DNA of 64,000 bases from Falsirhodobacter sp. 20TX0035 (lineage in GTDB: Bacteria > Pseudomonadota > Alphaproteobacteria > Rhodobacterales > Rhodobacteraceae). Shown here one piece after another: positions 1 through 9,118 of this stretch. Location: contig NZ_JAQMHV010000004.1 in NCBI RefSeq assembly GCF_028307215.1, positions 62,001-126,000 of the forward strand. The letters are read 5' to 3'. The number at the start of each line of letters is the position of its first letter. Position 1 is the first letter of the stretch. The notes under the pieces are model-generated. The model did no database searches. It was given only the letters and a program-made list of their open reading frames with translations, and had not been told where the DNA came from. The translations under genes were made by a program, and so were the position numbers.

Positions 1-650
1 GGGCCGTCAGCTTCACGGTGCCGACGGGCAACTTCGGCGACGTGTTCGCCGGATACATCGCGCGGCGCATGGGCCTTCCGATCGAGAAGCTGGTGGTTGC
101 GACCAACCAGAACGACATCCTGCACCGCGCGCTGAGCACGGGCGAATACAAGCCCGACGGCGTCGTGCCCTCGATCAGCCCGTCGATGGACATCCAGGTG
201 TCGTCGAACTTCGAACGCGCGCTTTTCTACGCCTATGACGGCGACGGGGCGGCCGTGCGCCAGCTGATGGACGAGTTGAAGGCCGGCGGCTTCACGATCA
301 GCCAGGGCGCGCTTCAGGCGCTGTCGGGCACCTTCGCCTCGGGTCGCGTGTCGGAAGAGGAGACGACCGCCACGATCCGCGAGGTTCTGGCCGAAACCGG
401 AGAGCTTCTGTGCCCGCATTCGGCCGTGGCCGTCGCGGTGGCGAAGCAGCATCTGGGCGCCACGCCCATGATCACGCTGGCGACCGCGCACCCTGCGAAG
501 TTCCCCGACGCCGTCGAAGCCGCAGGCGCCGCGCGCCCCGAACTGCCGCCGCACATGGCCGACCTGTTCACCCGCGCCGAACAGGTGACGCGGGTGACGA
601 ACGATCTTGCGGCGCTGCAAGCCCTCATCCTTGAAAGGACCGGCCGTTGA
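1..650 (+). CDS. thrC: Threonine synthase, C-terminal part (5' end outside window)
   Basis: The frame is open from the window edge and ends at TGA 648-650, giving about 215 residues. The visible part starts just before PTGNFGDVFAGY, the conserved phosphate-binding loop of PLP-dependent threonine synthases (O-phosphohomoserine to threonine). The PLP lysine lies upstream of the window. The segment SISPSMDIQVSSNFER, typical of the long bacterial thrC type, follows. The next gene starts at TTG inside the stop (TTGA overlap), so the two are probably translationally coupled. The identification is firm; only the N-terminus is missing. Confidence 0.95.
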   Translation, partial: AVSFTVPTGNFGDVFAGYIARRMGLPIEKLVVATNQNDILHRALSTGEYKPDGVVPSISPSMDIQVSSNFERALFYAYDGDGAAVRQLMDELKAGGFTISQGALQALSGTFASGRVSEEETTATIREVLAETGELLCPHSAVAVAVAKQHLGATPMITLATAHPAKFPDAVEAAGAARPELPPHMADLFTRAEQVTRVTNDLAALQALILERTGR

Positions 651-1906
651 GCGTCCGCCTGACCACACTTCCCAACGGCTTCCGCATCGTCACCGAACAC
701 ATGCCGGGGCTGAAATCCGCCTCGGCGGGGATCTGGGTCACGGCCGGGGGGCGGCACGAACGGGCCGAACAGAACGGCATCGCCCATTTTCTTGAGCATA
801 TGGCCTTCAAGGGCACGAAGCGCCGCAGCGCCCTGCAGATCGCCGAGGAGATCGAGGATGTGGGCGGCTACATCAACGCCTATACCAGCCGCGAGATGAC
901 GGCCTATTACGCCCGCGTTCTGGAAAACGACGTGCCGCTGGCGCTGGACGTGATCGGCGACATCCTTCTGAACCCGGTCTTCGACACGCGCGAGATCGAG
1001 GTGGAGCGGGGCGTGATCCTGCAGGAGATCGGCCAGTCCCTCGACACGCCCGACGACATCATCTTCGACTGGCTGCACGAGGCGTCCTATCCCGACCAGC
1101 CCTTCGGCCGCACCATCCTGGGCCCCGAGGAGCGGGTGTCGTCCTTCACGAGCGAGGACCTGCGCCGCTTCGTATCCGAGCATTACGGCCCCGACCAGAT
1201 GATCCTGGCCGCCGCCGGCGCCGTGGACCATGACGCGATCGTGGCGCAGGCGACCGAACAGTTCGGGGGCATGACGCGCCTGAACCAATCCGCGCTGGCC
1301 CGCGCCGATTTCACCGGCGGGGAACGCCGCGAGGTGAAGACGCTGGAACAGGCCCATTTCGCCCTGTCCTTCGCCGCGCCCGCGTATCGTGACCCCGACG
1401 TCTATGCCGCGCAGGTCTATGCGATGGCGATGGGCGGGGGCATGTCCTCGCGCCTGTTCCAGAAGATCCGGGAGGAGCGGGGCCTCTGCTACACCATCTT
1501 CGCGCAGGCGGGGGCGTATGAGGATACGGGGCAGATGACCATCTACTCCGGCACCTCGGCCGCGGATCTGGGCGATCTGACGGGGCTGACCATCGACGAG
1601 CTGAAGCGCGCCGCCGAGGACATGACGGACGCCGAGGTGAACCGCGCCCGCGCCCAGATGAAGGCCGGAATGCTGATGGGGCTGGAAAACCCGTCCTCGC
1701 GTTGCGAACGGATCGCGCGGCTTCTGGCGATCTGGGGCCACGTGCCGGCGGTGGAGGACGCGGTGGAGCGCATCGACGCCGTGTCGACCGCGGACGTTCG
1801 CGAGTATGGGGCGAAGCTGCTGACCTCGCCCGCGGCGCTTGCGCTGTACGGGCAGGTGGGCAAGGCTCCGGATCTGGACGCGATCCGCCAAAGGCTGGCC
1901 GCCTGA
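647..1906 (+). CDS. M16 family zinc peptidase (mitochondrial processing peptidase-like)
   Basis: A 419-residue protein with the inverted zinc motif HFLEH (H47, E50, H51), the hallmark of M16 peptidases, followed by the usual M16 tail with GGGMSSRLFQKIREERGLCY near residue 270. The start is TTG at 647, overlapping the thrC stop; it gives the expected N-terminus of the family (LTTLPNGFRIVTEHMPG). It is a single-domain subunit of about 45 kDa, the size of the bacterial processing-peptidase homologue commonly found next to thrC in alphaproteobacteria. The substrate is unknown; cleavage of short peptides or presequence-like peptides is inferred from the family. Confidence 0.93.
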   Translation: MSVRLTTLPNGFRIVTEHMPGLKSASAGIWVTAGGRHERAEQNGIAHFLEHMAFKGTKRRSALQIAEEIEDVGGYINAYTSREMTAYYARVLENDVPLALDVIGDILLNPVFDTREIEVERGVILQEIGQSLDTPDDIIFDWLHEASYPDQPFGRTILGPEERVSSFTSEDLRRFVSEHYGPDQMILAAAGAVDHDAIVAQATEQFGGMTRLNQSALARADFTGGERREVKTLEQAHFALSFAAPAYRDPDVYAAQVYAMAMGGGMSSRLFQKIREERGLCYTIFAQAGAYEDTGQMTIYSGTSAADLGDLTGLTIDELKRAAEDMTDAEVNRARAQMKAGMLMGLENPSSRCERIARLLAIWGHVPAVEDAVERIDAVSTADVREYGAKLLTSPAALALYGQVGKAPDLDAIRQRLAA

Positions 1907-2496
1907 TGCTGGGGCTGCGGCGTTCCCCCCGGATCGAGACGGAGCGCCTGACGCTTCGCCTGCCGCAGCACAGCGATTACACCGCCTGGGCCAGCCTGCG
2001 CGCCCGCAGCGCCGAGTTCCTTCAGCCCTGGGATCCGATCTGGTCGCCCGATCACCTGACCCGCCGCGCCTTTTCCAACCGCGTGACGTGGTCAGCGCGG
2101 TCCATCGCGGACGGGTCCGCCATGCCCATGGTGCTGATCCGGCGCGAGGACGAGACGCTGGTGGGCGCTATCACGCTGGACAACATCCGGCGCGGGCCGG
2201 CGCAGTCCGGAACCTTGGGCTACTGGATGGGGCAGCCCTTCGCCCGGCAGGGCTACATGCGCGAAGGCCTTCTGGGGCTGACGCACTTCGCCTTCAACAA
2301 CCTGGACCTGAGCCGCCTTGAGGCCGCTTGCCTGCCAGAGAACGCCGCCTCGCGCGGGGTGCTGGAACGCTGCGGGTTCAAGTATGAGGGCGTGGCGCAA
2401 AGTTATCTGCAGATTGCCGGGCGCTGGCGGAACCACGTCCTCTATGCGGCGCTGCGCCATGACCGGCGCGGGCGGACAGGGGCAGGGGCGGGCTGA
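1906..2496 (+). CDS. GNAT family N-acetyltransferase (RimJ/RimL type)
   Basis: A 196-residue protein starting at ATG 1906, which overlaps the TGA of the peptidase gene by one base (TGATG). The sequence shows a RimJ-like layout: RIETERLTLRLP at the N-terminus, GYWMGQPFARQGYMREGL (acetyl-CoA pyrophosphate-binding region) in the middle, and LEAACLPENAASRGVLERCGF near the end. The family transfers acetyl groups to N-terminal or side-chain amines, often of ribosomal proteins. The specific target cannot be read from the sequence. A longer in-frame opening from 1702 exists but would overlap the peptidase gene and lacks the family N-terminus. Confidence 0.9.
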   Translation: MLGLRRSPRIETERLTLRLPQHSDYTAWASLRARSAEFLQPWDPIWSPDHLTRRAFSNRVTWSARSIADGSAMPMVLIRREDETLVGAITLDNIRRGPAQSGTLGYWMGQPFARQGYMREGLLGLTHFAFNNLDLSRLEAACLPENAASRGVLERCGFKYEGVAQSYLQIAGRWRNHVLYAALRHDRRGRTGAGAG

Positions 2497-3920
2497 TGCT
2501 GAACGCGGTCGATGCGCCTTTTCTGGCGGATCTGGAGGCGCGGCTTCCCCGCGACACGCTGCGCCCAGCCGAGCCGCGCCATCTGAGCGAACCGCGCGGC
2601 CGTTTTCCCGGCATCGGCACCGCCGTGGCGCTGCCGCGCACGGTGGACGACGTGTCGATGATCCTTGCCGCCTGCCATGCCGCCCGCGTGGGCGTGGTGC
2701 CGATCGGGGGCGGAACCGGGTTGGTCAGCGGTCAGGTGATGACCACGGGCCCCATGCCCTTGCTGCTGTCGATGGAACGCATGTCGGCGATCCGCGCGGT
2801 GCACGCGACGGAGAACGTGATCGTGGCCGAGGCGGGCGCCATCCTTGCCGATGTGCAGGCAGCGGCCGAAGGGGCAGGGCGACTGTTTCCGCTGGCCCTC
2901 GCCTCCGAAGGGACGGCGCGGATCGGGGGGCTTCTGGCCACCAATGCGGGCGGGCTGAACGTCCTGCGCTATGGCACCGCCCGCGACCTGTGCCTGGGGG
3001 TGGAGGCGGTGCGCGCCGACGGGGCCGTGCTGCACGGGCTGCGCCGGTTGCGCAAGAACAACACGGGCTATGACCTGCGCCACCTGCTGATCGGGTCGGA
3101 AGGCACGCTGGGCATCATCACCGCGGCCAGCCTGAAGCTGTTCCCGCGGCCGGCGCAGTATGCCACGGGACTGTTCACCGTCGCCGATCCGCAGGCGGCG
3201 GTGAATCTTCTGCAGATCGCCCAGGGCCGCGCGCCCGGAATGGTGGACGCGTTCGAGCTGATCTCGGGGCAGGGCCTGCGCTTTCTGGCCGCCACGATGC
3301 CGGAACTTCGCCTTCCCGTGGAGGATGCGGAGTGGATGGTGCTGATCGAACTGGGGCTGCCACCCGACATGGACCCCGACCGGACGCTGGAGGCGATCTT
3401 CACCGAAGGGGCCGACAACGCGCAGGTCTGGGACGGGCTGATCGCGCAGTCGGTCGCCCAGCGGCAGGCCTTCTGGACCTTGCGGGAAAGCATTCCGGAA
3501 GGGAACCGCCGGGTCGGGGCCATCGCCAGCCACGACGTGGCGCTTCCGATCTCGGCCATTCCGGCGTTCATCGAGGATGCGAAGATCCTTCTGCATTCCT
3601 TCGACATCCGCATCAATTGTTTCGGGCACTTGGGCGACGGGAACCTGCATTTCAACCTGTTCCCGGCGGAAGGCCGGACACGCGCGGAATACGCGGCCGA
3701 GGCGGCGGAGATGACGGTGCTGGTCCACGACCTCGTGGCGGAACATGACGGCAGCTTCAGCGCGGAACATGGCGTGGGGCGCCTGAAGGTGCAGGACCTG
3801 GAGCGCTATGCTGATCCGGTCGCGCTGGACACGATGCGCGGCATCAAGCGCGTCATGGACCCGGAAGGCATCCTGAACCCGGGTGCAGTGTTGCGGGATC
3901 GGGCCCAAACGGGAGGATGA
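2496..3920 (+). CDS. FAD-linked oxidase (GlcD / D-2-hydroxyacid dehydrogenase type)
   Basis: A 474-residue protein whose ATG overlaps the preceding TGA (TGATG). It has the N-terminal FAD-binding domain of the vanillyl-alcohol-oxidase fold: VVPIGGGTGLVSGQV around residue 70 and LLIGSEGTLGIITAASLKLF around residue 200. The C-terminal cap carries HLGDGNLHFNLF and SAEHGVGRLK, the metal/substrate motifs of D-lactate and D-2-hydroxyglutarate dehydrogenases. It therefore probably oxidises a D-2-hydroxyacid and passes electrons to a quinone or flavoprotein. There is no adjacent glcE or glcF, so glycolate oxidase itself is less likely; the exact substrate is open. Confidence 0.9.
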   Translation: MLNAVDAPFLADLEARLPRDTLRPAEPRHLSEPRGRFPGIGTAVALPRTVDDVSMILAACHAARVGVVPIGGGTGLVSGQVMTTGPMPLLLSMERMSAIRAVHATENVIVAEAGAILADVQAAAEGAGRLFPLALASEGTARIGGLLATNAGGLNVLRYGTARDLCLGVEAVRADGAVLHGLRRLRKNNTGYDLRHLLIGSEGTLGIITAASLKLFPRPAQYATGLFTVADPQAAVNLLQIAQGRAPGMVDAFELISGQGLRFLAATMPELRLPVEDAEWMVLIELGLPPDMDPDRTLEAIFTEGADNAQVWDGLIAQSVAQRQAFWTLRESIPEGNRRVGAIASHDVALPISAIPAFIEDAKILLHSFDIRINCFGHLGDGNLHFNLFPAEGRTRAEYAAEAAEMTVLVHDLVAEHDGSFSAEHGVGRLKVQDLERYADPVALDTMRGIKRVMDPEGILNPGAVLRDRAQTGG

Positions 3921-3972
3921 AATCGCCCCCGTACGAAATGAATATAATCGGTATTATGTAACCTTATCCTTG

Positions 3973-4713
3973 CTAGGCGTAACGGAACGCGTGCCACAGA
4001 AGCAGCCCACGCTTCCGGATCTCGCTCAGCTTCAGCCGACCTTGAGGCACGTATTCCGGATGCTCCTGGGCCAGTTGCAGCAAGGCCTTCGTCTGCCATG
4101 CAGGCAGAACGGCGGCTCCCTTCGCGGCGGAACGTCCGATCTTCAGCTTCTTCAGCCCTGTGCCGACGAGGGTTTTCAGGTCGTCCGTGGGCAAAGGTTG
4201 TCGGCCACGCGCCGCAAGCTGTGGATAGGCCTGCAGCATCGTCGCCAGACCTTGGGCCCAAGCCACGTTGCGTATGGCCCCCTCCGCCTTGGGATCCGTG
4301 CCAAACGCCAAGGCGGACAGCCACATCAGGTGACCGGCGGTCTGGTCGATATAGGCGGCAAATGTGGCGTCATCCGGACGGTCGTCGTAGATGTCGGCGC
4401 GCCGGGCCTCCACCATCTCGGCCAGAAGACCGGTCGGCAGGCCCTGTTCCCGCACCAGCGTGGCCAGAGGGGCCGCCACCTCATGCGCGGGTGCGACGCC
4501 GGCGGCGATCTCCTCCACCACATCCGCCCACCATTGAAGGCGCATCTCGGCGATCATCGGCTCGGCCGAGGCCCAAGGCGCGCGCGCCACTTCGAGGTTG
4601 AAGGCATACAGCGGCAGAAGCCGTGCGCGCGCCGCCACCGGTGCCGCCATCAGCGCGGCGAACCGGTCGGGATCGCCCTTGGCGACCAGAGCGGCGCAGG
4701 CGTCAAGGCTCAC
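3973..4713 (-). CDS. Squalene/phytoene synthase family protein, probably non-enzymatic (NDUFAF6-like)
   Basis: A 246-residue protein. The start is GTG 4713, overlapping the cysS stop (GTGA); a longer in-frame reading runs antisense through cysS and is rejected. The sequence has the helical fold signature [13 protein letters not shown] and [12 protein letters not shown]. The first aspartate-rich motif (DxxxD) reads DVVEE and the second region (usually NxxRDxxED) reads [11 protein letters not shown], so the prenyl-pyrophosphate/Mg sites look degraded. Similar short proteins occur across alphaproteobacteria and resemble the mitochondrial complex I assembly factor NDUFAF6. That role is an inference. 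Confidence 0.85.
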   Translation of the reverse strand: MSLDACAALVAKGDPDRFAALMAAPVAARARLLPLYAFNLEVARAPWASAEPMIAEMRLQWWADVVEEIAAGVAPAHEVAAPLATLVREQGLPTGLLAEMVEARRADIYDDRPDDATFAAYIDQTAGHLMWLSALAFGTDPKAEGAIRNVAWAQGLATMLQAYPQLAARGRQPLPTDDLKTLVGTGLKKLKIGRSAAKGAAVLPAWQTKALLQLAQEHPEYVPQGRLKLSEIRKRGLLLWHAFRYA

Positions 4714-6068
4714 AGCAGTTCCCTCAGGCGGCTGGCATCGAAGCCCGGGGCCAATGTCCATTCCGCGCCGCCGGCAGTGTCCTTGACCACCACGCCCGCC
4801 GCTACGAAACCGTCGCGCAACGCATCGGCGCGCGCGAAGTCCCGGGCTTTGCGGGCCTCGGCCCGGATCTGCAGCAACCGTTCCACCAGATCCGCCACAT
4901 CGTCCCCGGGGCCGGCCACCTGCCGCCACTGCCCCATGCCGGGCAACAGCAACCCCAGCAGTTGCGCTGAACCGAGCAAGGCCGCCGCCTGCCCTGCATT
5001 CGCCAGACAGTGCAGTTCGGCAATGGCCCCCGCCGTGTTCAGGTCGTCCGACAGGGCCGCGACCACGGCATCTTCGGGCGCGGTCGGCGCCACTCCCTCC
5101 ACCAGATCGTGCCACTTGCGCAGGGTCGTCTCCGCCTGCCGGGCCTTTTCCTCGGTCCAGTCCATTGGGCGGGCGTAGTGCGTGGACAGCAAAACGAAGC
5201 GGATCACCTCGCCCGGGACGCCTTGATCCAGCAAGTCACGCACGGTGAAGAAGTTGCCCAGCGACTTGGACATCTTCCGCCCTTCGACCAGCAGCATCTC
5301 GTTGTGCAGCCAGAACCGGGCGAAGCCGCCTTCGGGATGGGCGCAGCAGCTTTGCGCGATCTCGTTCTCATGATGCGGGAACTGCAGGTCGATGCCGCCG
5401 GCGTGGATGTCGAACGTCGCGCCCAGCAGGTCGAACGCCATGGCGGAGCATTCAATGTGCCAGCCCGGCCGCCCCCTGCCCCACGGGCTGTCCCAGCCGG
5501 GTTGAGTGGCGTCGGAGGGCTTCCACAGCACGAAATCCATCGGATCGCGCTTGAAGGGCGCCACCTCCACCCGCGCGCCGGCGATCATGTCGTCCACCGA
5601 GCGGCCCGACAGCGTGCCGTAGTCGGGGTAGCTTCGCACGTCGAACAGGACATTCCCCTCGGCCGCATAGGCGTGGCCGCGGTCTACCAGCGTGCCGATC
5701 ATCGAGATCATCTGCGCGATGTAGTCCGTGGCCCGCGGCTCCTGCGTCGGGCGCAGGGCGCCTAGGGCGTCCGTGTCGGCGTGATACCAGCCGATCGTCT
5801 CGTCCGTGATGTCGCGGATGTCGCGGCCGGTGGCGGCGGCGCGATCGTTGATCTTGTCGTCCACGTCCGTGAAGTTGCGGACATAGGTGACCGTCGGGTA
5901 AAGGTGCCGCAGCAGCCGGAACAGCGTGTCGAACACCACCACGGGGCGCGCATTGCCCAGATGGGCACGATCATAGACGGTGGGGCCACACACATACATC
6001 CGCACGTTCGACGGGTCGATCGGCGTGAAATTCTCCTTCACGCGGGTGCGGGTGTTGTAAAGCTTCAT
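4710..6068 (-). CDS. cysS: Cysteinyl-tRNA synthetase
   Basis: A 452-residue class I aminoacyl-tRNA synthetase charging tRNA-Cys. The start ATG 6068 gives [14 protein letters not shown]; 11 extra upstream codons are ignored because the family begins here. Visible motifs: [19 protein letters not shown] (zinc-cysteine plus HIGH-type HLGN), [30 protein letters not shown] (zinc ligands), and [10 protein letters not shown] (KMSKS loop). The length matches bacterial CysS. It is followed, with a 4-base overlap, by the squalene synthase-like gene. Confidence 0.97.
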   Translation of the reverse strand: MKLYNTRTRVKENFTPIDPSNVRMYVCGPTVYDRAHLGNARPVVVFDTLFRLLRHLYPTVTYVRNFTDVDDKINDRAAATGRDIRDITDETIGWYHADTDALGALRPTQEPRATDYIAQMISMIGTLVDRGHAYAAEGNVLFDVRSYPDYGTLSGRSVDDMIAGARVEVAPFKRDPMDFVLWKPSDATQPGWDSPWGRGRPGWHIECSAMAFDLLGATFDIHAGGIDLQFPHHENEIAQSCCAHPEGGFARFWLHNEMLLVEGRKMSKSLGNFFTVRDLLDQGVPGEVIRFVLLSTHYARPMDWTEEKARQAETTLRKWHDLVEGVAPTAPEDAVVAALSDDLNTAGAIAELHCLANAGQAAALLGSAQLLGLLLPGMGQWRQVAGPGDDVADLVERLLQIRAEARKARDFARADALRDGFVAAGVVVKDTAGGAEWTLAPGFDASRLRELL

Positions 6069-6115
6069 GGCATCCCTCCGGCTGTCCCGCGCAGATAGCA
6101 CGCGACGTCCGAATG

Positions 6116-6146
6116 AAAAAGGGCGCGGAGGTTTCCCTCCACGCCC
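6116..6146 (-). terminator. Intrinsic terminator of the outer-membrane protein gene
   Basis: On the minus strand, an 11-base stem (GGGCGTGGAGG with CCTCCGCGCCC, one mismatch, 4-base loop) is followed immediately by TTTTT. It lies 23 bases past the stop of the barrel protein gene, before cysS. It separates the highly expressed type of gene upstream from the synthetase. Confidence 0.8.
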
Positions 6147-6168
6147 CGCACTTCCGATCCGGAGGATC

Positions 6169-6771
6169 TTAGAAGTTGTAGGCCGCTTTCAGCTGAACAG
6201 CCGTCGGGTTGTAGCTGACACCGGTGTCGTCGAAATCGTCGAAGACATAGGTCGAGACTTCACCACCAACGGTCCAGTTCTGGTTCAGCTGGTAGTCGAC
6301 GCCCAGACCGGCGGTGTAGCCGTAGTCCGAAGCGCTGTCCTGGCCCAGGAAGTCGCCGTCGCCGTAAGCCACGCCGCCTTTGGCGTAGACCAGCGTGCGG
6401 CCCAAGTCGTAGCCGACTTGGCCCGTCAGCGTGGCCAGGTTGTCCAGCTTGATGGCGTCGTCATCGCTCGACACGTCGGCCGAGTTGTAGGCGCCTTCGA
6501 CGCCGAGGACCGTGCGGCCCAGATCCCAGCGGTAGCCGCCGTGGATGCCGCCGAGGGCGCCGTCGCCGTCAACGTCGCCACCATCGGCGTAGCCGAGTTG
6601 CGCACCCAGGTAGCCGCCGTTCCAGTCACCCGTGGCCGGGGCCACGACAGCAACAGGAGCGGGAGCGGCGACAACAGGCTCAGCAACCGGAACAACCGGG
6701 CCACCAGCGAAGGCGGTCGGGGCTGCAAGGACGGCTGCGGTGCCAAGGGCGAGTGCTGCGATACGTTTCAT
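6169..6771 (-). CDS. Outer-membrane beta-barrel protein (Omp25/opacity-type, small porin fold)
   Basis: A 200-residue protein with a clear signal peptide ([22 protein letters not shown], cleavage after AFA), then a proline/alanine/valine-rich linker and about eight alternating barrel strands. These include [35 protein letters not shown] and [17 protein letters not shown], ending in the C-terminal [10 protein letters not shown] terminal phenylalanine is the usual BamA recognition signature. The start at 6771 has a purine-rich site upstream (GGAG). The fold matches Omp25/RopB-like surface proteins of alphaproteobacteria; function beyond membrane integrity is unknown. It has its own terminator, so it is probably monocistronic. 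Confidence 0.85.
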   Translation of the reverse strand: MKRIAALALGTAAVLAAPTAFAGGPVVPVAEPVVAAPAPVAVVAPATGDWNGGYLGAQLGYADGGDVDGDGALGGIHGGYRWDLGRTVLGVEGAYNSADVSSDDDAIKLDNLATLTGQVGYDLGRTLVYAKGGVAYGDGDFLGQDSASDYGYTAGLGVDYQLNQNWTVGGEVSTYVFDDFDDTGVSYNPTAVQLKAAYNF

Positions 6772-6838
6772 TCTTATTCTCCGTTTCTTCCGTCCGACGG
6801 GCATGGCCGGTCGGGACAGGACGGAAATTGTGCTTTCT

Positions 6839-6872
6839 GACGCCAAACGCCAGAGCGTTCGGCGTCACGAAT
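6839..6872. other. Strong inverted repeat between the ABC-F and outer-membrane protein genes
   Basis: Twelve-base arms (6839-6850 and 6855-6866) with a 4-base loop. In minus-strand RNA all 12 positions pair, one as a G-U wobble; in plus-strand RNA that position is an A-C mismatch. A run of six T (6871-6876 region) follows only on the plus side. It may be a 3' stabilising or attenuating hairpin after the ABC-F gene, a leader element of the porin gene, or a plus-strand terminator. I cannot decide among these. Confidence 0.5.
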
Positions 6873-6888
6873 TTTTTACACAGCCGTG

Positions 6889-8700
6889 TCAGGCGGACGC
6901 CTTGTCTTCCAGCGCAAGCCATTCCTCCTCGGCGGCCGCCAAGGCCGTCTGACGCTCCTTCAGCATGTCGCTGGCCTTGCCGAATTTGACGGGTTCGCGG
7001 CTGAACATGTCGGGCGTGGCCAGCAGCTCTTCCAGTTTACCAATCTCGCCCTCCAGCTTTAAAATCAAGGCCGGCAAGGCCTCCAGACGCTTGCGTTCGG
7101 TGAAGGTCAGGCCGTTCGCGGCGGCCTTCGCCGCGGGCTTCGCAGAGGCGGAAGATCGAGTCGCGGAGGCCAGTTCGGCGGGGGTCTCGACCGCCTGCTT
7201 CTGGGCCTGATAATCGCTCCACCCGCCGGCATAGGCGGTGGCTTTCCCTTCACCTTCCAGCGCGATCGTGGTGTTTGCGACCCGGTCGATGAAGTCCCGA
7301 TCGTGGCTTACAAGCAACACTGTCCCATCATATTCGCCCAGAACGTCCTGCAGAAGGTCCAGCGTTTCGACGTCCAGATCGTTGGTCGGTTCGTCCAGAA
7401 CCAGCAGATTGGACTCGCGCGCCATGATCCGGGCCAGAAGAAGACGTGCCTTCTCCCCGCCCGACAGCGACCGGACGGGCGCGCGCATCTGCGCGTCGTC
7501 GAACAGGAAGTCCTTCAGATAGCCGACCACATGGCGCGGTGTGCCCCGCACCATGACCTGATCGGCCCGGCCCGACACGCCCAGAAGCGGATCGCCCGTC
7601 AGGTTTTCCCACAGGGTAGCGTTGCCGTCCAACTGGGCGCGGGTCTGGTCGAACACCGCCATCTGCAGGTTCGACCCCAGGGTGACGGTGCCGCTGTCGG
7701 GCGCGATCTCTCCGGTCAGCATCTTCAGCAGGGTCGTCTTTCCCGCCCCGTTGGGGCCGACAAAGGCCACGCGGTCGCCCCGCTGCACACGGATGTCAAA
7801 GGGCTGCAGGATCACGCGGTGACCGAAGGTCTTGGTGATCTCCTTCGCCTCGATCACCCGCTTGCCCGATGTGGGGCCACTCTCCAGTTCCAGCGCCGCC
7901 GTGCCCTGGCGGCGGATCTGGCTGGCGCGGTCGGCCTTCATGTCGGCCAGCGCTCGCAGACGGCCCTGGTTGCGCTTGCGGCGGGCGCTGATGCCCTCCA
8001 CGGCCCAGCGGGCTTCGGCCTTGATCTTGCGGTCCAGCTTGTGACGGGCCTCGTCCTCCTCGGCCCAGGTGGCCTCGCGCCACTCCTCGAAGCCGTCAAA
8101 GCCCTGCTCCCTCCGCCGCACGGCGCCCCGGTCGATCCACAGGGTCGCCTTTGTCAGCGCCTTCAGGAAGGCACGGTCGTGGCTGATCAGGATGTAGCCG
8201 GCGCGTGTGGACTTCAGATGGTCCTCCAGCCACTCGATCGCCTGGATGTCCAGGTGGTTGGTCGGTTCGTCCAGCAGCATCAGCTCCGGCTCGGCCGCCA
8301 GCAGCCGGGCCAGCGCCGCACGCCGCTTTTCCCCGCCCGAAGCGGCGTCGATGCGCGTCTCGGGGTTCAGCTTCAACCCCTCGGCCACCATGGCGACGCG
8401 GTATTCCTCGCCCTCCGGCAGGCCGGCGGCGGCGAAATCACCCAGCGTCTCGTAGCCCGACAGGTCGGGGTCCTGTTCCATGTAGCCGGTGGTCACGCCG
8501 GGGGCGAGCGTGCGCTCGCCCTTGTCGACCTCCACCAGCCCGGCCATGACCTTCATCAGCGTGGACTTGCCGGACCCGTTGCGGCCCACCAGCGCCACGC
8601 GGTCGCCCGGCTGCACGACCAGCGACAGCCCGTCGAAGATCGGATCGCCGCCCCAGGTCAGCGAAATTTCATTCAGTTGCAGAAGCGGTGTGCGCGCCAT
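6889..8700 (-). CDS. uup: ABC-F family ATPase (Uup-like)
   Basis: A 603-residue soluble protein with two ATPase cassettes and no membrane segment. Cassette 1: Walker A GRNGSGKST (39-47), signature SGGEKRRAALARLL (from 121), Walker B LLLDEPTNHLD. Cassette 2: GPNGAGKTT, LSGGEKARLLLARIM, LVLDEPTNDLD. The linker between them (about 220-290) is long and charged, as in translation-associated ABC-F proteins. The C-terminal 70 residues form a coiled coil, the Uup DNA/ribosome-binding domain. Uup helps resolve stalled or colliding ribosomes and affects transposon excision in E. coli. Other ABC-F members are alternatives, but the C-terminal coil favours Uup. Confidence 0.88.
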   Translation of the reverse strand: MARTPLLQLNEISLTWGGDPIFDGLSLVVQPGDRVALVGRNGSGKSTLMKVMAGLVEVDKGERTLAPGVTTGYMEQDPDLSGYETLGDFAAAGLPEGEEYRVAMVAEGLKLNPETRIDAASGGEKRRAALARLLAAEPELMLLDEPTNHLDIQAIEWLEDHLKSTRAGYILISHDRAFLKALTKATLWIDRGAVRRREQGFDGFEEWREATWAEEDEARHKLDRKIKAEARWAVEGISARRKRNQGRLRALADMKADRASQIRRQGTAALELESGPTSGKRVIEAKEITKTFGHRVILQPFDIRVQRGDRVAFVGPNGAGKTTLLKMLTGEIAPDSGTVTLGSNLQMAVFDQTRAQLDGNATLWENLTGDPLLGVSGRADQVMVRGTPRHVVGYLKDFLFDDAQMRAPVRSLSGGEKARLLLARIMARESNLLVLDEPTNDLDVETLDLLQDVLGEYDGTVLLVSHDRDFIDRVANTTIALEGEGKATAYAGGWSDYQAQKQAVETPAELASATRSSASAKPAAKAAANGLTFTERKRLEALPALILKLEGEIGKLEELLATPDMFSREPVKFGKASDMLKERQTALAAAEEEWLALEDKASA

Positions 8701-8701
8701 C

Positions 8702-9061
8702 TTATGCCTCCGGCTCCATGATCGTCACTTGGTTCCCGTCTCGGATCGCGGTGTAGAAGCAGGACCGGCGGTTGGTATGGCAGGCGGGACCCGTCTGTTC
8801 CACCAGCGCCAGAAGGCAGTCGCGGTCGCAATCCACCCGCATCTCCACCAGTCGCTGCACGTGGCCCGAGCTTTCGCCCTTGGCCCAGAAGCTTTGGCGC
8901 GACCGGGACCAGTAGGTCATCCGCCCGCTGTCCATCGTGCGCACCAGCGCGTCGTGGTTCATCCACGCCATCATCAGCACCTCGCCCGAGGCGTGGTCCT
9001 GCGCGATCACCGGAATCAGTCCGTTCGCGTCGTATGTCAGCGTGCTTGGATCGAAAGACAT
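8702..9061 (-). CDS. hisI: Phosphoribosyl-AMP cyclohydrolase
   Basis: A 119-residue stand-alone HisI, third step of histidine biosynthesis (opening the purine ring of PR-AMP). Metal ligands are visible: the aspartates D77, D79 and D81 interleaved with C78 and C82, and C94 in GPACHTNRRSCFY. The motif MAWMNHDAL and MTYWSRSRQSFWAKGESSGH complete the family signature. There is no fused HisE domain, as is usual in alphaproteobacteria. It ends one base before the ABC-F start, so it is probably the first gene of a short minus-strand unit. Confidence 0.96.
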   Translation of the reverse strand: MSFDPSTLTYDANGLIPVIAQDHASGEVLMMAWMNHDALVRTMDSGRMTYWSRSRQSFWAKGESSGHVQRLVEMRVDCDRDCLLALVEQTGPACHTNRRSCFYTAIRDGNQVTIMEPEA

Positions 9062-9118
9062 GGCTTTTCCTAATGGGGAGTGCCGCCTATCTATGGGATG
9101 GCACGCAGGAAGGAAACG

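Noticed and set aside
1702-1905. Upstream extension of the acetyltransferase frame
   Set aside because: It overlaps the peptidase gene and lacks the family start; ATG 1906 has the TGATG coupling.
3921-3972. AT-rich 52-base gap with a small ATAAT/ATTAT inverted repeat
   Set aside because: Too short for a gene and the repeat arms are only five bases; treated as spacer between convergent genes.
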